Positions 27,201 to 38,429 of a stretch of DNA of 64,000 bases are shown here, piece after piece. The notes beneath the pieces were generated by a model that was not told the DNA's origin, ran no database searches, and saw only the letters and a program-made list of their open reading frames with translations. The stretch comes from Tubulanus polymorphus (lineage: Eukaryota > Nemertea > Palaeonemertea > Tubulaniformes > Tubulanidae), in NCBI RefSeq assembly GCF_964204645.1, contig NC_134025.1:186001-250000 (forward strand). The letters run 5' to 3'. Both the position numbers and the translations under genes were made by a program. The first letter of the stretch is position 1; each line of letters opens with the position of its first letter.

Positions 27201-30200
27201 TTCGTAACTGATGACTGCACGGATAATTCAACTCACCTTTCATCTCCTTTCAACGCGCATTCAATAGCTTCAGGTAGAGATGATCTCAACATGTTATGAG
27301 TGACTCCCGGTGAACCTCGGCATAACGTAGACAATAAACTAATCACAGTAGATATACTAGGACTACTCTTAGTCTCCGGAGTAGCGGCACTTGCTCCGGG
27401 AGTAGCCGGAGTATTACCGGGTCCTCCGGCGTTGGATAAACGTTGGAGTAGATCATCGACTAGACCGTGTTGAGCGAGAGGAGCTGGATCTACATTCCTC
27501 CGGGTGAATCTATCAGCAAGAGACGCAAAACATCTCAACGCTCCATCAGCAACCTGTAATATATACACACAACTGAGACAGTTAGACACACAGGGTACTG
27601 TATGGGGTGCATGAAGACTGCTGATTGGGTAACACTGAGGGAGGCTGGACAGATTCACTGGGCTACCCATCGGGTATTGCCCTCACCCTCCCCCGCTGTG
27701 GGAGGATGGACAGCATACAGGGCACTGGAGGGGTGCATGAAGACTGCTGATTGGGTAACGCTGAGGGAGGCTGGACAGATTCACAGGGCTACCCATCGGG
27801 TATTGTCCTCACCCTCTCCTGCTGTGGGAGGATGGACAGCATACAGGGCACTGTGTAGGGGTGCATGAAGACTGCTGATTGGGTAACACTGAGGGAGGCT
27901 GGACAGATTCACAGGGCTACCCATCGGGTATTGCCCTCACCCTCCCCCGCTGCGGGAGGATGGACAGCATACAGGGCACTGGAGGGGTGCATGAAGACTG
28001 CTGATTGGGTAACACTGAGGGAGGCTGGACAGATTCACAGGGCTACCCATCGGGTATTGCCCTCACCCTCTCCCGCTGCGGGAGGATGGACAGGATACAG
28101 GGCACGGGAGGGGTGCATGAAGACTGCTGATTGGGTAACACTGAGGGAGGCTGGACAGATTCACAGGGCTACCCATCGGGTATTGCCCTCACCCTCCCCC
28201 GCTGCGGGAGGATGGACAGCATACAGGGCACTGGAGGGGTGCATGAAGACTGCTGATTGGGTAACGCTGAGGGAGGCTGGACAGATTCACAGGGCTACCC
28301 ATCGGGTATTGCCCTCACCCTCTCCTGCTGCGGGAGGATGGACGGCATACAGATTCACAGTTGTTCTGCAGCTTTACTGTTTTTATTACATCTTATTTTG
28401 GATTTATTGTCACTTCTCAAATGAACCATGACTTAAAACAGCAGCATAAAATGATTGTTGGTTGAAATCGTTCCTGAGACCCGTGAAATTCTGTGGGATA
28501 TTTATTCATTTGTGAAATGGTATTAAAACCAGGTAAATGATAGAAATTGACAAACGCTCTTTATTTCATCAATCATTTTATTATGGGAAAAGTTAATTAG
28601 TGATTAGCACATTGAGTTGTTTATTTGCTGCAGCAAATTAGAAATTCTAAAATGCTTTAGGTGCTGAAAGTGTCATGGCATGGCATGGCCTGTAGCCACC
28701 CACAACAATCAACTATGACTTTAATTGAATTCAGTTAAAGTGACCAGTGACATCACAGTCACTCATGACAAGCAGCTAACCCTAAGCCTAGGTCAGGTGA
28801 CCAGTGACATCACAGTCACTCAGGTCAAGCAGCTAACCCTAACCCTAGGTCAGGTGACCAGTGACATCACAGCCACTCAGTACTGGTAGCTAACCCTAAC
28901 CCTAGGTCAGCTGACCAGTGACATCACAGTCACTCAGTACTAACAGCTAACCCTAACCCTAGGTCAGCTGACCAATGACATCACAGTCACTCAGTACTAA
29001 CAGCTAACCCTAACCCTAGGTCAGCTGACCAATGACATCACAGTCACTCAGTACTAGCAGCTAACCCTAACCCTAGGTCAGCTGACCAGTGACATCACAG
29101 CCACTCATGACAAGCAGCTAACCCTAACCCTAGGTCAGCTGACCAATGACATCACAGTCACTCATGACAAGCAGCTAACCCTAACCCTAGGTCAGGTGAC
29201 CAGTGACATCACAGTCCCTCAGTACTAGCAGCTAACCCTAACCCTAGGTCAGCCAGTGACATCACAGTTGAGCAGGCAAATGACCTTTGCTGACACAGAT
29301 TCAGATACAATCATACCTACACTGTGTATAGTGGATATATTATACAGTAGATACAGGATACACAATACAGGATACATTGGATACACAATACAGTGGATAG
29401 AGTGGATACACAATACAGTGGATAGAGTGGATACACAATACAGTGGATAGAGTGTAACTTACAAATTGATCTTCATGTTTCAGTAAAGTAGACAGAGACT
29501 CTACACATGATGCTAATGAAACGTCTTGTGGCTCCATCTTTCCGCAAAGACGAGAAACGACAGACATCGCTGAGTGTAAGGTATCTTTATGAACCTGTGA
29601 TCCGTGTTCTCTGATGAACGTCAGAACGCAGTTTAAACCGGATGATTCAAATACGGCTCCAGATTCTCGTGTACAAATCAATTCTAACACCTATAACACA
29701 ATAAACTCACATCAGTAAAACAGTCTACAGTCACTACAGAGGAACCTCGTTATAACAATATCAGATATATCGATTTTTTGATTATTACAAACATAGAATT
29801 TCATCCCGACTGAGACAATCTTAGATTTTACTACAGTTTATATTACCTTCCCACTGACAATGTGGTGCTAGATTTACTAAACATTAGAGGTGACATGTCA
29901 TATGTTACTGTTCAAATCACCAGAGTTGTTCATGACTTAATTTGCTAGTGAGCCGAGGTTCTACTGTATATAGAGCTCAGTTATAACGAACAGATTTTTG
30001 GGTTCACTGAAGTTCGTTGTAACGAGGTTCCATTAGATTAAAACTTTCCGCATCTATTCCTGGAGTAAATAAATCTCTTACCTTGATACATTGTTCGGCT
30101 AAATCGAGACTAGTACGAGATGAAATCTCCACGACAACCAGACGATTACAGATAGCTTTAATAGCGCCATCTACAGCCACGATACGTCGAGTACATTCAG

Positions 30201-31352
30201 CAGAAACGTCCAGATAATACGTGACAGCACGAGCCGTGACCTCGAGGACATTATCAGGAGCGCATTCATCCAGGAATATACGACATAGAGCTGGCAGGAA
30301 CGTACGTGGAGGACAACTAGAAATATAACATCATTACAGTTACTGTAACTCTCTCTGGTGTATGATGATAGCATTATTAAGCCCTATAAGTAAGGGTTTA
30401 TGGCTAAAGGACCACAGACAATGAGTTTCAAAACCTGCATACGATCGAAAACAGTTATTGGTATCGTATATCATTAAAATAACAAGTAGTATCTACCGAA
30501 GCCGTTATTGTATTATTGCTCAGAGGCGACATTATCTGATATATGGTGCTAGTCATTGTAATAGGTGATAAACGACCACAAACTGCTATATCTACAGAAG
30601 TCTATACTCTGATCCACACTGCAGGAACTAATCAATCACCATTAAATCTTTCAAACCTTATTAAACAATTCTTATTTTGAAGATATTTTCAAATGAAATA
30701 GACGGTAGCGCTAGGGTCTAAATAAATTCAAAGGTAATTTCAAACGTAATTTATTCTTCAATGATTTATTGAATTTATAAGTTGAATCATATCCTAACAG
30801 GTGTTTATTATATAAACTTGGCATCAACCCAACAATAGCTACGTTACACCTAGGTTAGTGGTGTATTAGATCACTTTCCCTTTTATCTCTCTTTGTTTTC
30901 TTAGATATTACTTTTATCAGCCAACACTAACTCCTAGCAGGAAAAACAATCGCAATCTGTTATATTCTGAATATTAGAGATGTAGAGACTAAACTAAAGT
31001 CACTCGTATTGTAATCAAAATCATGAAATTCTGACTCATCAAAACAAGAAATAAATATATATATTTTAGAAAATGATGCAATCAATTGAAATCAACAATA
31101 AAACCTCAGAACCAAATACTGACGTGTATAATATGAACCCTACTGTACCGGGGAGGGGAGGGGGAGTTGGGGGTTTAGGGGAGGAAGACTTTAGGGTGGT
31201 GCGACTATTTACCTTTCGAAACAGCGATCGACATTATCAGACATAAGTAATAACATACAGAGCTGTTCTAACGCTATCAGCTGCATATCTCTCTCATCGC
31301 CCTGACCCATCTGTAACCATTCTAACAGAGTCTCCGGATCTACTTCAGCCAT
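3481..31352 (-). CDS. HECTD1: E3 ubiquitin-protein ligase HECTD1 (41 coding exons)
   Basis: Orthologue of HECTD1, a HECT-type E3 ligase that accepts ubiquitin from an E2 on a C-terminal cysteine and passes it to substrates. The joined exons give about 2,484 aa, close to the human protein (about 2,610 aa). Order: helical/armadillo-like N-terminus (exons 1-4), ankyrin repeats (5-7), conserved middle (8-16), Sad1/UNC galactose-binding-like domain (17-22), MIB/HERC2 domain (23-24), Ser-rich and acidic low-complexity region (25-28), HECT domain (36-41). The catalytic cysteine is in [13 protein letters not shown], codon 3577-3579, residue about 2453. The protein ends in GFHLN. All exon phases join except at exon 33, where the strong acceptor is one base out of frame. 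The start ATG (31350-31352) opens [14 protein letters not shown], the conserved HECTD1 start. Several introns are filled with minisatellites. Exon blocks are listed separately. Confidence 0.97.
5880..7765. repeat. C/T-rich minisatellite filling HECTD1 intron 36
   Basis: About 1.9 kb of tandem units of roughly 22 bp (cccccacctctctctcctct), interspersed with a longer variant containing ccacacctctcctgactc. This gives a higher-order pattern. The plus strand is nearly pure pyrimidine, so the pre-mRNA is purine-rich. Long ORFs read through it in several frames and are artefacts. Confidence 0.95.
8400..8660. repeat. 36-bp minisatellite in HECTD1 intron 33
   Basis: About seven tandem copies of a 36-bp unit containing ggtgagggggtgttttagat and accctctctcctgat. 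It lies wholly inside the intron between exons 33 and 34. Confidence 0.9.
9050..9350. repeat. Simple repeats: G-rich block, (TA)n, ctacacta repeats
   Basis: Positions 9055-9110 are gggaggagg repeats. Positions 9207-9291 are about 40 TA dinucleotides. Positions 9292-9345 carry ctacactaca copies. All lie in HECTD1 intron 32. Confidence 0.95.
10793..13063 (-). other. HECTD1: HECTD1 coding exons 25-29 (Ser-rich and acidic linker)
   Basis: Exon 25 12935-13063, 26 12320-12758, 27 11637-11929, 28 11110-11266, 29 10793-10881. Residues about 1380-1749. Low-complexity Ser/Thr sequence with short conserved islands ([35 protein letters not shown]), then a run of D and E, then the conserved [20 protein letters not shown] and [11 protein letters not shown]. 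Probably disordered apart from the islands. Confidence 0.92.
13147..13881 (-). other. HECTD1: HECTD1 coding exons 23-24 (MIB/HERC2 domain)
   Basis: Exon 23 13705-13881, exon 24 13147-13349. Residues about 1253-1380. [39 protein letters not shown] and [18 protein letters not shown] form the MIB/HERC2 domain, as in HERC2 and Mind bomb. The tail after it is lineage-specific. Confidence 0.95.
13890..14215. repeat. GA-rich low-complexity array in HECTD1 intron 22
   Basis: Irregular gagagaggagagtgagggga repeats with a strong purine bias on the plus strand. The pre-mRNA is thus pyrimidine-rich here, opposite to the intron 36 array. The multi-frame minus-strand ORFs over it are artefacts. Confidence 0.9.
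14251..16135 (-). other. HECTD1: HECTD1 coding exons 17-22 (Sad1/UNC-type domain)
   Basis: Exon 17 16001-16135, 18 15760-15902, 19 15212-15355, 20 15036-15116, 21 14522-14623, 22 14251-14414. Residues about 997-1253. Signature stretches are [68 protein letters not shown] and [16 protein letters not shown]. This is a jelly-roll galactose-binding-like fold, probably for protein contacts. Confidence 0.95.
15380..15555. repeat. GA-rich low-complexity array in HECTD1 intron 18
   Basis: Irregular gggagaggagagggagag repeats, purine-rich on the plus strand, close to the exon 19 acceptor. Confidence 0.9.
16501..21460 (-). other. HECTD1: HECTD1 coding exons 8-16 (conserved middle region)
   Basis: Exon 8 21331-21460, 9 21075-21242, 10 20527-20752, 11 20046-20221, 12 19565-19729, 13 19155-19277, 14 18726-18869, 15 18538-18635, 16 16501-16612. 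Residues about 550-997. Anchors shared with vertebrate HECTD1 include [57 protein letters not shown] and [16 protein letters not shown]. Intron 15 (16613-18537) is almost entirely a 42-bp array. Confidence 0.94.
16628..18530. repeat. 42-bp minisatellite filling HECTD1 intron 15
   Basis: About 45 tandem copies of a 42-bp unit containing ccacggtttgagagcctgta and gataattactgtagtattca. The array begins within about 10 bp of the exon 15 donor (18538) and ends about 16 bp before the exon 16 acceptor (16612). Each unit carries two tacag 3'-splice-like sites on the transcribed strand. Because 42 is divisible by 3, a false 689-aa ORF runs through it. Confidence 0.97.
21461..24910. repeat. 40-41-bp minisatellite of exon 8 splice acceptors, HECTD1 intron 7
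   Basis: About 85 tandem copies. On the transcribed (minus) strand each unit is about 26 nt matching the end of intron 7 (ending tttatatttttcag) plus the first 14-15 nt of exon 8 (GAGAGCTAGTTTAT). The authentic acceptor at 21460 is the last member. Units vary in G number (ggg or gggg), in cctga versus cctaa, and in ctcaat versus ctcgat. The variants are clustered, suggesting stepwise block duplication. Confidence 0.97.
24964..26721 (-). other. HECTD1: HECTD1 coding exons 5-7 (ankyrin repeats)
   Basis: Exon 5 26510-26721, exon 6 25973-26148, exon 7 24964-25304. Residues about 307-550. Ankyrin features: [58 protein letters not shown] divergent linker rich in E and P then leads to the conserved [13 protein letters not shown]. 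Exon 7 ends in phase 2 and joins exon 8 across the junction-derived minisatellite. Confidence 0.95.
27600..28350. repeat. 126-bp minisatellite in HECTD1 intron 3
   Basis: Six copies of a 126-bp unit beginning ggtgcatgaagactgctgat and including ctacccatcgggtattgccc. Copies are nearly identical, so the expansion is recent. The unit length is divisible by 3, giving a false plus-strand ORF of 188 aa. Confidence 0.95.
28735..29270. repeat. 57-bp minisatellite with telomere-like core, HECTD1 intron 3
   Basis: About nine copies of a roughly 57-bp unit: gtgaccagtgacatcacagt, a variable cactcagtactagcag, then ctaaccctaaccctagg. The core holds two CTAACCC telomere-type repeats. Confidence 0.93.
29325..29455. 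repeat. 26-bp repeat next to the HECTD1 exon 3 donor
   Basis: Three to five copies of gtggatagagtggatacaca with atacag, ending within 10 bp of the exon 3 splice donor (29462). Confidence 0.85.
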
Positions 31353-31453
31353 CTTTAAATTTATCGTTCAATTACTATCAGACTCTTAAATCAATCCATT
31401 AAACCCTGGCGCACCAGCAGCAGCAGCACTAGCACCAGCAGCAGCAGCAGTCT
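31353..31453 (-). other. HECTD1: HECTD1 5' UTR exon part with CTG repeat
   Basis: Minus-strand acceptor atctaatttcag precedes an exon starting at 31453 that runs into the start codon at 31352. It carries interrupted CTG repeats (about 31400-31455). A first noncoding exon is therefore expected upstream. One candidate donor, AGGG|GTAAGT, ends at about 31823; this is weak. Confidence 0.6.
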
Positions 31454-32562
31454 CTGAAATTAGATAAACATCATGAGAAATCTATATTTCTAGTATAAGA
31501 TATAATTTATTTAATGTCTAAATATCTATATGTCTGTGTAATTTCCAATGTTTCACAAGATGTAAAAATAAAAAGTCCCTGATTATTTTAAGGTACATTA
31601 GATTTGTTTTTCAACTGAATAAGGGTTGATTATTGATTGATTGAATAGCACTGAAGAGACCATAGAAAAGGTGAACAGTGACCACAACTAAAGTGTGTGT
31701 GAAACCCAGACAAAGACTACAGGTAATCAGCCAGTATAGGCAGAACTACAGAACCACTGAACCAAACAAATACTGTGAGCTAACAAACTGTGACCCATCC
31801 ACCCTGTTGTATAAACACTTACCCCTACTTTCACTACTGCGACTCCTCACCACTCACTTCCTATTTCACTATTCTCTAGTTCCTGCTGATGTGGTGGAAA
31901 ATTTAGATCAACATTTTAGTCGATTTAGAAAACAAGATTCAATTCAAGGAGTTCTTTTGTTTTAGTCGACGAGAGAGCGCAAACATATTCGACTACCAAC
32001 TTTAGAGTAGACCTGGGGTCTGATGTCGTTAAAACCCTTCGATCTCTTGTTTTTATTTCAGTATTATGTATTTTGTGTAATGTCACCCACAGTGCTGTTC
32101 ACGTGACCCAATAATACAACAGTACTGGGCTGTATCAGCGGATAATATACTATAGATGGCGCTGCAGTAGAAAAATTCATTCCGATTCTAATCATGCACA
32201 TTTTAAGATTAATATCACGCATAAAAACCATTTCATTTAAAGCATTTCTAAATTTTCTCCTTTTGAATTGTGAGCGATCAATGTCAATAAATTTCACTTG
32301 AATTTGTTTATAACTGTTTGAATCGCTACTTAGTATAAGCTACTGCAATTCAATTACATTTTATTGCTCAAAATACATTTTCAATTTATGTAAATTAGAA
32401 ATAAATTAAGACTGATTTTTTATCGATATTTTTTATCATGAGGCTGTTCGCAGATTATACATAGATCTCAAGGTCTACGGTAATTGTTCAATTATTGTTA
32501 GGTGGCAGCACCTACCGGTAACCCGGAAGTGATTTATTGGGAGGAAAATTGGAAAATTAGAA
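31454..32562. promoter_or_regulatory. Divergent HECTD1/NUP133 promoter region
   Basis: The two start codons face away from each other, 1.2 kb apart (31352 minus, 32563 plus). No TATA box was seen. CCGGAAGTG at 32523-32531 matches an ETS/GABP site, common in housekeeping promoters, and sits about 40 bp before the NUP133 ATG. Short ORFs at 31678-31965 (plus) and 32064-32297 (minus) show no family resemblance. Confidence 0.55.
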
Positions 32563-35500
32563 ATGTATTCAAATCACCCTAAAACCCCAAAATTTTCAGC
32601 GTTTTCGGCGAGTAAATCAAGCAGAAATGCTAGCACAAATAGATCAAGTATTGGTTTATTTGGCAGTAGCGCTAAAAAGTCTCTACAGCTTTCCAGGTAG
32701 GCTACAAAACGAACCCAGCTCCCATCAATGTAAATGGTACTGACTGGACACCTCTAGTCTATTCCCTATAAAAAAACTAATCAATAACTCTTTCTTTTGA
32801 AATTTTGTAGAAATCAATCATTGAACCGGTCGCTGGGGGCATCAATGATCGTCGAAGAGACAACGCAACATATTGTTAAAAACTACGGAGCTTCAACACC
32901 AGTCCTTATACTAGAGGCTTTATCAGACAGCAGTGAGTACAAACAGTTGTTATACTGGAGGCTTTATCGGACAGCAGTGAGTACAAACAGTTGTTATACT
33001 GGAGGCTTTATCAGACAGCAGTGAGTACAAACAGTTGTTATACTGGAGGCTTTATCAGACAGCAGTGAGTACAAACAGTTGTTATACTGGAGGCTTTATC
33101 AGACAGCAGTGAGTACAAACAGTTGTTATACTAGAGGCTTTATCAGACAGCAGTGAGTACAAACAGTTGTTATACTGGAGGCTTTATCAGACAGCAGTGA
33201 GTACAAACAGTTGTTATACTGGAGGCTTTATCAGACAGTGAGTACAAACAGTTGTTATACTGGAGGCTTTATCAGACAGCAGTGAGTACAAACAGTTGTT
33301 ATACTGGAGGCTTTATCAGACAGTGAGTACAAACAGTTGTTATACTGGAGGCTTTATCAGACAGCAGTGAGTACAAACAGTTGTTATACTGGAGGCTTTA
33401 TCAGACAGTGAGTACAAACAGTTGTTATACTGGAGGCTTTATCAGACAGCAGTGAGTACAAACAGTTGTTATACTGGAGGCTTTATCAGACAGCAGTGAG
33501 TACAAACAGTTGTTATACTGGAGGCTTTATCAGACAGCAGTGAGTACAAACAGTTGTTATACTGGAGGCTTTATCAGACAGCAGTGAGTACAAACAGTTG
33601 TTATACTAGAGGCTTTATCAGACAGCAGTGAGTACAAACAGTTGTTATACTGGAGGCTTTATCAGACAGCAGTGAGTACAAACAGTTGTTATGCTGGAGG
33701 CTTTATCAGACAGCAGTGAGTACAAACAGTTGTTATACTGGAGGCTTTATCAGACAGCAGTGAGTACAAACAGTTGTTATACTGGAGGCTTTATCAGACA
33801 GCAGTGAGTACAAACAGTTGTTATACTGGAGGCTTTATCAGACAGTGAGTACAAACAGTTGTTATACTGGAGGCTTTATCGGACAGTGAGTACAAACAGT
33901 TGTTATACTGGAGGCTTTATCAGACAGCAGTGAGTACATACTGGAGGCTTTATCAGACAGTGAGTACAAACAGTTGTTATACTGGAGGCTTTATCAGACA
34001 GCAGTGAGTACAAACAGTTGTTATACTCGACTCTGGAGGCTCTACTGGATTACTCTGACTGGACTGTATTATATTTTGATAATTGTATTCTTATTTAGGG
34101 TATGGCCACGTAACAGTTAAACTGGATTCATCATCAGAATGGGCGTGGCTAGTATCTAACAGACAGTTATTTGTGTGGAGATATAAAACAACTACATCTG
34201 GAAAGGTAATAAATATTACACTGGATTATCATTCAAATTGATCATTTTGAAATAACATCGAATATTCATTGAAAAATAAAATAGTATTGAACTATCATTG
34301 AAATCACATTTAAATATCAATCATGGAAATCATGTTGAGAAATATTTTTGAATATCACAAGAATCATATTGGAATAATATCGGAATATGATAGAAATATG
34401 ATTGTGTATTATTGATATAAGATGAAATTGTAATGTATATTTGTAGGTGATACAATGTAAAGAATTGACGCTTCCAGCCAGTGATTTAGCTCATACAGCG
34501 TATCTCGTAACTATTCTACCCAATCCAACTGATACACATATAACAGGATGTATCGCGGTATCACCTGAAGGTATCATTCGATACTGGCCGAGTATCGGTC
34601 ATGAAGGTTCATTCGTTGAAATCAGTGCCGATCTTAAAGGTGAAGAATGTGCTTCATTGATTAATATGCAGGTAATGATCGGACGTAGAGACCCAACTCT
34701 CATCTCAAACTAATCTCACATCTCATCTCAAACTCATCTCAAACTCATCTCAAACCCATCTCAAACTCATCTCACATCTCAAACTCATCTCACATCTCAA
34801 ACTCATCTCAAACTCATCTCACATCTCAAACCCATCTCAAACTCATCTCAAACCCATCTCAAACTCATCTCAAACCAATCTCACTTCTCAAACTCATCTC
34901 AAACTCATCTCAAACTCATCTCAAATCTATCATCTCTCTATTTATAGCCGTATGGATGTGTTGTTGCCACGACTACCAGTACATTAATTCAGCTTGACCC
35001 AGTTATTGGACAGGTATGTGTCTCGTATCAAGTATCCCGTTTCCATAGTTACCTGAGTTAAAATCAGTTTGTTTTCATTGAGAGTCAAATTTCTGGTTAA
35101 ATCTAACTATTGGTAAAACATGTTACAGAGTTCAATCACATGTCGAGTATTGAATACAATGCAGAATACTCTCGTTGGAATCGGACGCAGGATGAGTTCA
35201 TTTATATTCGGTTCAAATTCACAACAAACTCCTGGAGCTGTAAGTATCAATCGATCAATATTATTGATTCTCTATCTCCTATATACTATAATACATACCA
35301 CGTTATACATTACAGCCTCTACAACAAATAGTTCCGGGAGAGATAATAGGCGGCGCTAGGCGAGCGTTTTATGTGTTATCGGGGAGTGTTTTGCAGAAAT
35401 GGACGATTTCTGATACGGAACCGGAACGTATGATATATCAATTCGAGATTGAGAATCATTTGAGATCGATAATATCACAAAATACTGCGGTAAATCAAAT

Positions 35501-38180
35501 CATTACATCAGTAATAATTAAAACAAACAGTTTTACAAATTAGATTGTTATAATATTGTGAATGTATTTATTTGTAGAGTTTGAATTGTGGAGAGGTTTG
35601 GTTGTTAGATATTCAAGCTGTAAGGTTTGTATAATCTCTAATTGTTATCAGCAAATACAGTTGACTGCACGTCTCTGATCTACAGTAGACTGTCGGTTGA
35701 CTGATCTACAGTAGACTGTGGGTTGACTGATCTACAGTAGACTGTGGTTTGACTGATCTACAGTAGACTGTCCACTCTTGCCTCTGATCTACAGTAGATC
35801 ATGTATTTCATCACACGGGGCATGTGATAATCTCGAGGCGATTGCAGTTAACTGTGTATATTTTGTTACTAGTTGTAATTATGAATTTATTTGTGATTCT
35901 ACAGAGGAGGAATCGTTCTATTGGCTGCTACTAATTCTATAGAACACAGGTTCATGCATTATATATTGGGTAAGAGAACAATTCATCGTTTTCTAGTGAA
36001 AAATCTGAATCCATGTTGTTCAAGATTATATAAAATACCTGCACATGAAAAGAGTAAAAATGTTTCCTTGATTTAATAGTTTATTCAATGTTTAGATTAA
36101 TGAATATACAATAAATTCGATATTCTCAAATAAGACTATAGCATATAGCAATAAGCATTTAGTCGAAAAATGAACTGTTTTTATTCTTAGTGTGCAGGGA
36201 TTTTATATTGTAGTTTGATCGATTCAATTGAGTTTCAGTGTAAATGATGTTTTTGATTTCAGCTACTGTCTCAACCGATGGACTCGTTCAACCCGATAAA
36301 ATCAAATCACATTTTGAAATAAATCACATCGTTTTATATCCGGTAAAAATAATTCGGCGATATTTATTTCTGATTGAAAACTCCTCGAGATTTAAATCGA
36401 TAATCTCAATCTGTTTTGTTTTATAGGAAGGTCAAGAAACAATGTTTTTGAATTTACGATTATTGATCCCGGAATTAGACAGTAATACGGCTTATCTATA
36501 TAACAGTGAGACAGTAATGATTGTCTCGTGTAAGTTTCATATTACCGCAGCCATTTACAGATCAAAACAGGATTTTGATTTTACCCGAGTGTCGGGTTCC
36601 GTATATTCGTCAAAGAGACGAGAAGATACACAATATCCGTGTATGATCGGAATAATGAGAGAAATCCCACAATTAATTCTGCTAAAAATGAAAAAATGAT
36701 TATATATATTTTAAGCGACGTTTTGGCTAAACACTATTAGCCAACATCAGTTGTAATGAGATACAGGGTTTGTTTGTACAGATTATGTCAAACTTCCTTC
36801 AATGATTCTATTTTTAGTGACGAACCCTTCTCTACGGGTGGATAAAGTGGAATTTCTTCCACCTGGGGATAAATTACTAGGAACAGGTAAAATCGATACA
36901 CACCGATATTCATATACAGAATGATGATGTGTTTATGATGTGTGTTTATTATGTTTGCAGGAAGTAGTGACGGGTTAGCGCTTTTCTTCTCTTGGAAACA
37001 TGGAATCGTAAACATTCGATTCGTATCCGATATGAGGTTAGTACTGTTGATTCACTACAGATGGCAGCAGCAGTCGTTGTTATTGATCATTGATTGGTCG
37101 GTTTGTGCGTTTATTTCAGTGTACTCGAGGAATCAGTTTTAGAAACATCAAAACTTGAAGTAAGTTTCAAATAAACCAATCACATCAGCCGATGAATTTC
37201 AAATAAACCAATCACATCAGCCGATGAATTTCAAATAAACCAATCACATCAGCCGATGTGTTTGAATATTTCCTAGTTGAGCTAAGCTTGTAGTTCGTAG
37301 TAACATATAGATTATATCATGATAGTAAATTGAATGTTTGAATTACAAGTTATAACAAAATGTGGTATTTGAATGAATATTGTATTTCAGACATCGATGT
37401 TAAATGTATCTAGTTACATGGAAGAGATGACTGGAAGTAATAACGATCCTAGTAAAGTTTCATGTTTAAAATCTGCCATTTTACTCACGTTACAAGGAAA
37501 GAAGGTACAGTTCGTAACGAAGTATGAAAGTTCAGATTATTTATGTGTTAATGAGAATGTATTTCAATATATAGTATTTTGTGATTTCAGGCAGAAGCTC
37601 AAGCGATTGTAGCGAATTTATTTCCACTGTCAGATTCAGCTGATACGAATTCACCCTTAGCTTCAACTATAGTTAAACTCAGTCAGGAGATGATTGATGA
37701 TTTTCCTGCTACTGATCCGAGATGGGCTGAGGCTATACCTGAAGGTACGTCCCTCACCTCTCTCTCTCTACCTCACCTCTACCCCTCTACCTCTCCCTCT
37801 CTCCATCTCCTCTCACTCCCTTTCCTCTCTCCCTCTCCCTCTCTCCCTCTACCTCTTTCCCCTCTCTCTAACTGTTTCTCTCCCTCTTCCTCTACCCTTT
37901 CCCTCTTTCTAACTCCCCCTCTTTCCTCTCCCTCCGCCTGACTTTCCCTCTCCCTGATCTGTCTCTCCCTCTCTCTCCCCCTCTCCTCTCTCCCTCTTCT
38001 CTCCTCTCACTTTGTCTCTCTCCCTCTCCTCCCTCCTCTCTCCTCTCTCTCTCTCTCTCTCTTCTCCCTCCTCTCTCCTCTCACTTTGTCTCTCTCCCTC
38101 TTCTCCCTCCTCTCTCCTCACACTTTGTCTCTCTCCCTCTTCTCCCTCCTCTCTCCTCACACTTTGTCTCTCTCTCCTCC

Positions 38181-38272
<92 letters not shown>

Positions 38273-38343
38273 CTCTCTCCTCACACTTTGTCTCTCTCCC
38301 TCTTCTCCCTCCTCTCTCCTCACACTTTGTCTCTCTCTCCTCC

Positions 38344-38429
<86 letters not shown>

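Larger units (their letters stand above)
27237..31352 (-). other. HECTD1: HECTD1 coding exons 1-4 (N-terminal helical region)
   Basis: Exon 1 31213-31352, exon 2 30082-30316, exon 3 29463-29690, exon 4 27237-27553. They encode residues about 1-307, including [45 protein letters not shown] and [15 protein letters not shown]. All are strongly conserved in HECTD1, in an armadillo-like helical region. Phases join without gaps. Introns 2-3 are unremarkable, while intron 3 (27554-29462) carries the 126-bp, 57-bp and 26-bp arrays. Confidence 0.95.
32563..37504 (+). other. NUP133: NUP133 coding exons 1-15 (beta-propeller)
   Basis: Exons: 1 32563-32696; 2 32811-32932; 3 34099-34205; 4 34447-34671; 5 34948-35013; 6 35129-35239; 7 35316-35489; 8 35578-35624; 9 35905-35969; 10 36263-36342; 11 36427-36529; 12 36818-36886; 13 36961-37036; 14 37120-37159; 15 37391-37504. 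They encode residues 1 to about 511. Exon 2's last 27 nt and its donor are the seed of the intron 2 array. Confidence 0.94.

Noticed and set aside
27602-28431. Plus-strand ORFs of 88 and 188 aa ([14 protein letters not shown] repeats)
   Set aside because: Produced by a 126-bp unit divisible by three, antisense within a HECTD1 intron.
31678-31965. 95-aa plus-strand ORF in the divergent promoter
   Set aside because: No conserved residues, no splice context, and it starts at a non-ATG codon.
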